64,000 bases of DNA from Janthinobacterium lividum (GTDB taxonomy: Bacteria; Pseudomonadota; Gammaproteobacteria; Burkholderiales; Burkholderiaceae_D), in NCBI RefSeq assembly GCF_023509035.1, contig NZ_CP075583.1, positions 3,162,001 to 3,226,000 on the forward strand. Reading direction: 5' to 3'. Of the stretch, positions 59,225 through 64,000 are shown one piece after another. How positions within the stretch are numbered: the stretch's first letter is position 1; each line of letters opens with the position of its first letter. The position numbers were made by a program, and so were the translations under genes. Under the pieces are notes generated by a model, which ran no database searches, had not been told where the DNA came from, and was given only the letters and a program-made list of their open reading frames with translations.

Positions 59225-61942
59225 TTAGCCCGCCTGCTGCGCCAGCCACGCATCGACGGCGGGCAGGCGCTCGGTACGTACCTTGATGCGGTACTTGATG
59301 CCGGCCACGGAACTGTCGGCGTCGCCGCGCGCGCTGGCCGGCAGGTTGGCCTGCGCATACGCTTCCAGCTTGGTGATCATTTCCGGCTGCGCCGAACCGG
59401 CCGCCAGGCGCGGGAAGTAGCGGCTGCGCGAACTGGCGTCGATGCGTGCATTGACTTGCTCCAGGTGCGCCAGCGCGAAGTCGAAGGCCAGTTCCGGATG
59501 CCTGCGCGAAACGCGCGAGATCATGGCCGGGCTGTTGGTCACTCCCGGTTCATCCGTCAGCGCCAGCGCCAGCGCCCGCTGCGCCAGGGCCGTATCGTCG
59601 GTCGAGGCCAGCAAGTCGTACAGCTGGTTCTTGACCAGCGGCGTCTTTTCCTGCTGCGCCTTGGCGTGCAATTGCTCCCAGGTGGCGGCGTCCGCATGCT
59701 GTGCCACTACGCCCAGGATGGTGCGGCGCAGCGGCGCGGGCATGGCGGCGGCATTTTGCTCACCGGCCTGCTCGCTGGCCGCATAGCGGCGGCGGGCTTC
59801 GGCGATCACGCCAGGCTCGCCCATGTCGCCGAGGATGGAAATCAGGCGGCCGCGCAGGGTCGCCACGCTCGATGCTTCGCCCGCGCGCGCTTCCCAGCCC
59901 GTCTGCGCCATCATCGGCGCCAGGCGCGCCATGGCGAAGCGGGCGAAAGCCTGCTGGCGCGCTTTGCTTTCCGCGCTATCGCCGGCGTATTGTTCATACA
60001 GGTCGTTCAGCGACCCGGCCACCCGGCCCAGCACTTGCGGGTCGGCCGACAGCGGCGTGGCCTTCACCAGTTCCAGGAAGCCGGCCGGGTCTTGCAAGCC
60101 CGCCATGCCCAGCGACTGGCTGTCCGCCAGCAAGCCCAGTTGGTCGATCGGCGCCAGGCGCGCGAAGCTGCCCGCCAGCGCGCGCGTGCCGGCTGGCGCG
60201 TACAGGGTGCGGTAGTAGCCGCTCTGGCCCGCGTTCACCAGCAGGGCGCCGCAGCCGGGCACGTTCAGGGTGGCCTTGCCTTCCTTGAGCACCACCTTGG
60301 CCAGCTTGCCGTTGCCGACCGTCGAAGCGATCACTGGCACTTTCCACGACAGCGGCTTCTTGTCCGGCTGGTCCTTCGAAAATTCCGTCTGCGTCAGGGT
60401 CACGCGCGTGCGGCCCTTCCTGCACACGGCCTCACCCACGGTGATCATCGGCACGCCCGGCTGCAGGGTGAAATCATGGGCGATGGCGCTGACAGGCTTG
60501 CCGGCGGCCGCGTCGACTTCGCGCCACAGGTCGTCGGATACCGTATTGCCATACGCATGCTTGCGCATGTAGCTGCGCACGGCCGTGCGCCACGTGTCGG
60601 CGCCCACGTACGCTTCGAGCATGCGGATCACCGCTTCGCCTTTTTGATAGGTGATGCCGTCGAAGGCCTGGCTGGCCTGTTCCACGGTGGCGATGCGCTG
60701 CACCACCGGATGCGTGGTGCGCAGGGCGTCCTGGTTCATGGCCGATTCGCGCCCGCTCACGTTGGACAGGGCCGTGTTCCATTCCGGGTGCAGACGCTCC
60801 GTGGTGCGGCTTTCCATCCACGACGCAAAGCCTTCGTTGAGCCACAAATCGTCCCACCAGCGCATGGTGACCAGGTCGCCGAACCACTGGTGCGCCATTT
60901 CATGCGACAGGGTGGTGTAGATGTTTTCCTTGTCGGTCTGCGTCGAGATGGTCGGGTCGAGCAGCAGGCCGTATTCGAAGGTGAAGACGGCACCCCAGTT
61001 TTCCATGGCGCCGAAGAACTGGCTGCGGCCCGGCGCGGCGATGTTGTCGAGCTTGGGCAGCGGGTAGCGCACGCCGAAATAATCGTTGTATTCGCGCAGC
61101 AGGGCGGCCGATTCGTCGAGCGCAAAGCGGCTTTGCGCCAGCGCGCCCTTCTTCGTGATGACGCCCACTTCCGTGCCGTCCGCCATCTTTGTCGCCCGCT
61201 CGAAGTCGCCCAGGCCGAAGAACAGCAGATACGTCGACATGCGCGGCGTGGTGGCGAAGTACACGTGCTTCATGCCATTGCCCAGTTCTTCGCTGCTGGC
61301 GATCGGCATGTTACCGACGGCCATCTGGTTGCTCGGGACGACCACGTCCAGCGCGAAGGTGGCCTTGTAGTCCGGTTCATCCCACGACGGCAGCATGCTG
61401 CGCGCGTCGGAATTTTCGAACTGCGTGTACAGCGCGCGCTGGCGCCCTTGCGGCGTGTCGTAATCGAGCGAGAACAGGCCCGTCGCCTGCGTGCCGATCT
61501 TGCCGGTGTAGTCGATGCGCAACAGGTACTCGCCCTTTGCCAGCGGCTCGGCGAAATGCACGGTGGCCGTCTGCTTGTCCGCATCGATATCGATCTTGCG
61601 CGTCACTTGCTTGCTGCCGCCCGCGCCTTCGATGGCGGCGGCGGCAAACGCCAGGTTCAGGGCATTGAAGGTGATGCTGGCCGTTGGCGTGTCGATGGCC
61701 ACCTTAATGGCCGCTTCACCCTTGAAGGTCGAGGCGGCGGCGTCCGGCTTGATCGACAGGATATAGTGCAAAGGCGTGACGCCGCGCGGCAGCTGCGTGG
61801 TGGTGCCAAGGGCGTGGCTGGCCGACGCGTATTTGGCGGCGGGTGCGGCGTGGCCTGGGATGACGGCGGTGACGGCGGTCAGTGCCAGGACGGCGGCGGC
61901 CAGTTGGCTGCGGCGGAAACGCGGAGTCGGTGTGCGATGCAT
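59225..61942 (-). CDS. Exported M1-family zinc aminopeptidase
   Basis: Zinc aminopeptidase of about 905 residues with a signal peptide (LAAAVLALTAVTAVIPGHAA), so it acts in the periplasm or outside. It shows the exopeptidase motif GAMENWG, zinc motif H347-E348-x2-H351 (HEMAHQWFGDL) with third ligand E370 (LWLNEGFASW), and a C-terminal ERAP1-like helical domain. ATG 61942 has AAGGG 7 nt upstream; in-frame ATGs at 61960 and 62017 lack a ribosome binding site. The M1 family includes PepN, but this exported form is distinct from cytoplasmic PepN, so I give no symbol. Confidence 0.9.
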   Translation of the reverse strand: MHRTPTPRFRRSQLAAAVLALTAVTAVIPGHAAPAAKYASASHALGTTTQLPRGVTPLHYILSIKPDAAASTFKGEAAIKVAIDTPTASITFNALNLAFAAAAIEGAGGSKQVTRKIDIDADKQTATVHFAEPLAKGEYLLRIDYTGKIGTQATGLFSLDYDTPQGRQRALYTQFENSDARSMLPSWDEPDYKATFALDVVVPSNQMAVGNMPIASSEELGNGMKHVYFATTPRMSTYLLFFGLGDFERATKMADGTEVGVITKKGALAQSRFALDESAALLREYNDYFGVRYPLPKLDNIAAPGRSQFFGAMENWGAVFTFEYGLLLDPTISTQTDKENIYTTLSHEMAHQWFGDLVTMRWWDDLWLNEGFASWMESRTTERLHPEWNTALSNVSGRESAMNQDALRTTHPVVQRIATVEQASQAFDGITYQKGEAVIRMLEAYVGADTWRTAVRSYMRKHAYGNTVSDDLWREVDAAAGKPVSAIAHDFTLQPGVPMITVGEAVCRKGRTRVTLTQTEFSKDQPDKKPLSWKVPVIASTVGNGKLAKVVLKEGKATLNVPGCGALLVNAGQSGYYRTLYAPAGTRALAGSFARLAPIDQLGLLADSQSLGMAGLQDPAGFLELVKATPLSADPQVLGRVAGSLNDLYEQYAGDSAESKARQQAFARFAMARLAPMMAQTGWEARAGEASSVATLRGRLISILGDMGEPGVIAEARRRYAASEQAGEQNAAAMPAPLRRTILGVVAQHADAATWEQLHAKAQQEKTPLVKNQLYDLLASTDDTALAQRALALALTDEPGVTNSPAMISRVSRRHPELAFDFALAHLEQVNARIDASSRSRYFPRLAAGSAQPEMITKLEAYAQANLPASARGDADSSVAGIKYRIKVRTERLPAVDAWLAQQAG

Positions 61943-62204
61943 GGTATGCCCTTGGTTCATGAGTAAAACGCCCGCCAGCCGGGTAGGCTGCGAGCGTTGA
62001 TGGCGGTAGCGGGACATCGCTGGAGCTGAAAGCCAGCGTTCCCGTACAGCAATCTAAGTGGAAATTGGGGCAAAGTCAACGCGCCAGAGCTGCCGCACCA
62101 TGACGGTGCGCTGGTATGATGGGCGCCTGACTGCCTTGCCGCAGGCTGGTGCCGCAGCTGATTGTCAACCACAAACCACCACTACAACGAGACGAGACCT
62201 GCAC

Positions 62205-62828
62205 ATGAAACTGTTTATCAGCCCCCGCACGCCCAATCCACGCCGCGTTACCATGTTCATCGCCGAGAAGGGCATTGCAGGCATCGAGGAAGTGGCGCTC
62301 GACCTGATGGCGGGCCAGCACCGCGATCCCGCCTTCCTGGCGAAAAACCCGCTGGGCCGCGTGCCCGTGCTGGAGCTGGCGGACGGGCGCGTGCTGACCG
62401 AGACGCGCGCCATCTGCACTTACCTGGAAGGTTTGCAGCCGCAGCCGAACCTGATGGGCGAAGGTTTCGAGGAGCGCGCCTTCATTGAAATGGCCGACCG
62501 TCGCGTGGAACTGCATCTGTTCAGCGCGGCCGCCAACTGGGTGCGCCACGGCCATCCGGCCCTGGTGGCGCTGGAAAACCCGCAGTTTCCCGACTTCGCC
62601 ACGGCGCAGGCGGGCAAGCTGCGCGAGACGGCGCAATGGCTGGACCAGGTGCTGGCCCAGCAGCCCTACATCGCCGGCGAGCGTTTCACGATTGCCGACA
62701 TCACGGCTTTCTGCGCACTGGAATTCGCGCGCGGCCTGATGAAGTACCGGCCCGGCGCGGAAGGGCTGCAGCATTTGCAGGCCTACCGCGACCGCATCGC
62801 CGAACGCCCCAGCGCGCAGGCGAAGTAA
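62205..62828 (+). CDS. Glutathione S-transferase family protein
   Basis: 207-residue cytoplasmic enzyme with an N-terminal thioredoxin-like domain (MKLFISPRTPNPRRVTMFIAEKG opening; NPLGRVPVLEL with the cis-Pro; TETRAICTYLEG) and an all-helical C-terminal domain (ERFTIADITAFCALEFARG, the family N-capping box). Start ATG 62205 fits the family; longer frames upstream do not. Probable role in detoxification or glutathione-dependent metabolism, specificity unknown. It converges on the prolyl oligopeptidase gene. Confidence 0.92.
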   Translation: MKLFISPRTPNPRRVTMFIAEKGIAGIEEVALDLMAGQHRDPAFLAKNPLGRVPVLELADGRVLTETRAICTYLEGLQPQPNLMGEGFEERAFIEMADRRVELHLFSAAANWVRHGHPALVALENPQFPDFATAQAGKLRETAQWLDQVLAQQPYIAGERFTIADITAFCALEFARGLMKYRPGAEGLQHLQAYRDRIAERPSAQAK

Positions 62829-62848
62829 GCAATGCTGCGGCCGCGCGG

Positions 62849-62880
62849 GTCGGATTAGCGGCCACGCCGCGTAATCCGAC
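62849..62880. repeat. Palindromic element between GST and prolyl oligopeptidase genes
   Basis: Inverted repeat with arms GTCGGATTA / TAATCCGAC and inner arms GCGGC / GCCGC around a 3-nt loop, one bulged base. No T tract follows. It resembles REP-type palindromes found between genes in many proteobacteria and may act as a bidirectional transcript end for the two convergent genes. Confidence 0.55.
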
Positions 62881-62889
62881 ACCACCACT

Positions 62890-64000
62890 TTACTTCAGCT
62901 GCTCCAGCAGGAAGGTGTAGGTCAGCGCCCACATCAGCGCCTGCTGGTCGTTGTTGGCGGCGCCCGCATGGCCGCCTTCCGTGTTTTCCCAGTACAGCAC
63001 GTCGTGGCCTTGCTCTTCCATCTTCGCCACCATCTTGCGCGCATGGCCAGGGTGGACCCGGTCGTCGCGCGTCGAGGTGGTCAACAGCACGCGCGGATAT
63101 TTCTTGTCCTTGAAGACATTCTGGTACGGCGAGTACTTGCTGATGTAGGCCCATTGTTCCGGCACGTCCGGGTCGCCGTACTCTCCCATCCACGAGGCGC
63201 CCGCCAGCATCTTGTTATAGCGGCGCATGTCGAGCAGCGGCACCTGGCTGACGACGGCGTTGAACAGATCGGGACGCTGCACCAGCACGGCGCCCGTCAG
63301 CAGGCCGCCATTGCTGCCGCCCATGATGCCCAGGTGGCGCGGGCTGGTGACCTTGCGCTTGATCAGGTCCTGCGCCACCGAGATGAAATCGTCATACGCG
63401 CGCTGGCGGTTTTCCTTCAATGCCGCCTGGTGCCAGCGTGGGCCGAATTCGCCGCCGCCGCGGATATTCGCCAGTACATACACGCCGCCTTTTTCCAGCC
63501 ACGCCACGCCGGTGGTGCCGCTGTAGCTTGGTTTCAGCGACACTTCGAAGCCGCCATAGCCATACAGCACGGTGGGATTGCTGCCGTCGAACTTCGTCTT
63601 CTTGCCCATGATGGCGAAATACGGCACCTTGGTGCCATCCTTCGACGTCGATTCAAACTGCTCCACCTTGTACGGCGCCGCGTCGTAGTAGGCGGGCAGC
63701 GACTTGATTTTTGTCCGCTTGTCGCTCTGCGCCGTGGCCAGGTACAGGGTGGTCGGGTTAAGGAAGTCGGTCACCGTCAGGAAGTATTGGTCCGAGTCGA
63801 CGGGATCGAGCTCGCTGACGGCCAGGGTGCCCAGTTTCGGCGCATCGACGGCGCGGCGCTGCCACTTGCCGTTCACGTGGCGCAGTTCCGTCAGGCGGTT
63901 CTTGACCTTGTCCAGGGTCGTCACGAGGATGGCCGATTTCGTCGCCGTGACATTGTCCAGCGAAGACGTGGCCGTGGGTGCGTACAGCACTTCCAGCTCC
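62890..64000 (-). CDS. Prolyl oligopeptidase family serine peptidase (partial, N-terminus beyond the window)
   Basis: C-terminal 370 residues of an S9A-family peptidase that cleaves short peptides after proline. The end of the beta-propeller is visible, then the alpha/beta hydrolase domain with YGYGGFEVSLKPSYSG, ANIRGGGEFGPRWHQAA, nucleophile in GGSNGGLL, Asp in RDDRVHPGHARK and His in EGGHAGA. The frame is open to the right edge, so the true start lies outside. Whether it is exported cannot be seen. Confidence 0.93.
   Translation of the reverse strand, partial: ELEVLYAPTATSSLDNVTATKSAILVTTLDKVKNRLTELRHVNGKWQRRAVDAPKLGTLAVSELDPVDSDQYFLTVTDFLNPTTLYLATAQSDKRTKIKSLPAYYDAAPYKVEQFESTSKDGTKVPYFAIMGKKTKFDGSNPTVLYGYGGFEVSLKPSYSGTTGVAWLEKGGVYVLANIRGGGEFGPRWHQAALKENRQRAYDDFISVAQDLIKRKVTSPRHLGIMGGSNGGLLTGAVLVQRPDLFNAVVSQVPLLDMRRYNKMLAGASWMGEYGDPDVPEQWAYISKYSPYQNVFKDKKYPRVLLTTSTRDDRVHPGHARKMVAKMEEQGHDVLYWENTEGGHAGAANNDQQALMWALTYTFLLEQLK

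Overview
The window is GC-rich DNA, densely packed with genes, and has no phage, insertion sequence, tRNA, rRNA or CRISPR array that I can see. Gene content and protein style (UrtABCDE, MetNI, YceI, paired half-size chromate transporters, MmyB-type regulator, DUF2760 with twin Hsp70s) suggest a betaproteobacterium of the Oxalobacteraceae, perhaps Janthinobacterium, Duganella or Massilia. That placement is inferred from protein resemblance, not from a marker gene.

Layout. 1-1364: methionine importer genes metN and metI (metI runs off the left edge). 1560-7964: a reverse-strand heme/iron operon reading fecI-like sigma factor, fecR-like anti-sigma, TonB-dependent receptor, heme oxygenase and an unusual DUF454-TonB fusion, with Fur-like boxes before the sigma gene and before the receptor. 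8242-13529: a YceI protein, a flavin monooxygenase and its probable AcoR-like regulator, two copies of a TGAGAC-N4-GTCTCA palindrome, and a beta-lactamase-fold hydrolase. 13650-20458: a CHASE2 membrane protein convergent with a three-gene DUF2760-Hsp70-Hsp70 operon. 20715-24048: transglutaminase-like protein, DUF4349 lipoprotein, and a divergent MmyB-type regulator/hydrolase pair. 24299-29855: urtABCDE urea importer, with a perfect 14-bp hairpin between urtA and urtB. 29858-31125: a pair of half-size chromate transporters. 31537-33388: a receiver-only response regulator between two diverged copies of a roughly 200-bp AT-rich element carrying DnaA-box-like sites, then an HD hydrolase. 33590-42058: an acetoacetate-decarboxylase-like/flavin oxidoreductase fusion, an esterase, a hybrid histidine kinase, a LysE exporter and a YceI lipoprotein. 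42779-58745: an apparent operon for a giant (about 3839-residue) DUF11-repeat surface protein, a large outer-membrane beta-barrel protein and an OmpA-like protein. 59225-64000: M1 aminopeptidase, glutathione S-transferase and a prolyl oligopeptidase cut by the right edge.

The most distinctive region is 42779-58745. The giant protein has a higher-order repeat of three DUF11 subtypes (B-C-A), in which B units lack cysteine and A and C units carry four cysteines each. It is followed at once by genes for a barrel and a peptidoglycan-binding protein. I read it as a candidate surface-fibre system with its own outer-membrane and cell-wall partners; the functional link is inference.

Five genes (flavin monooxygenase, AcoR-like regulator, DUF4349 lipoprotein, urtC, DUF11 giant) are broken by six single-base indels, five of them in mononucleotide runs of four or more. 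Correcting each restores a full-length family member whose length is a whole number of codons. Sequencing or assembly error is therefore more likely than real gene decay.
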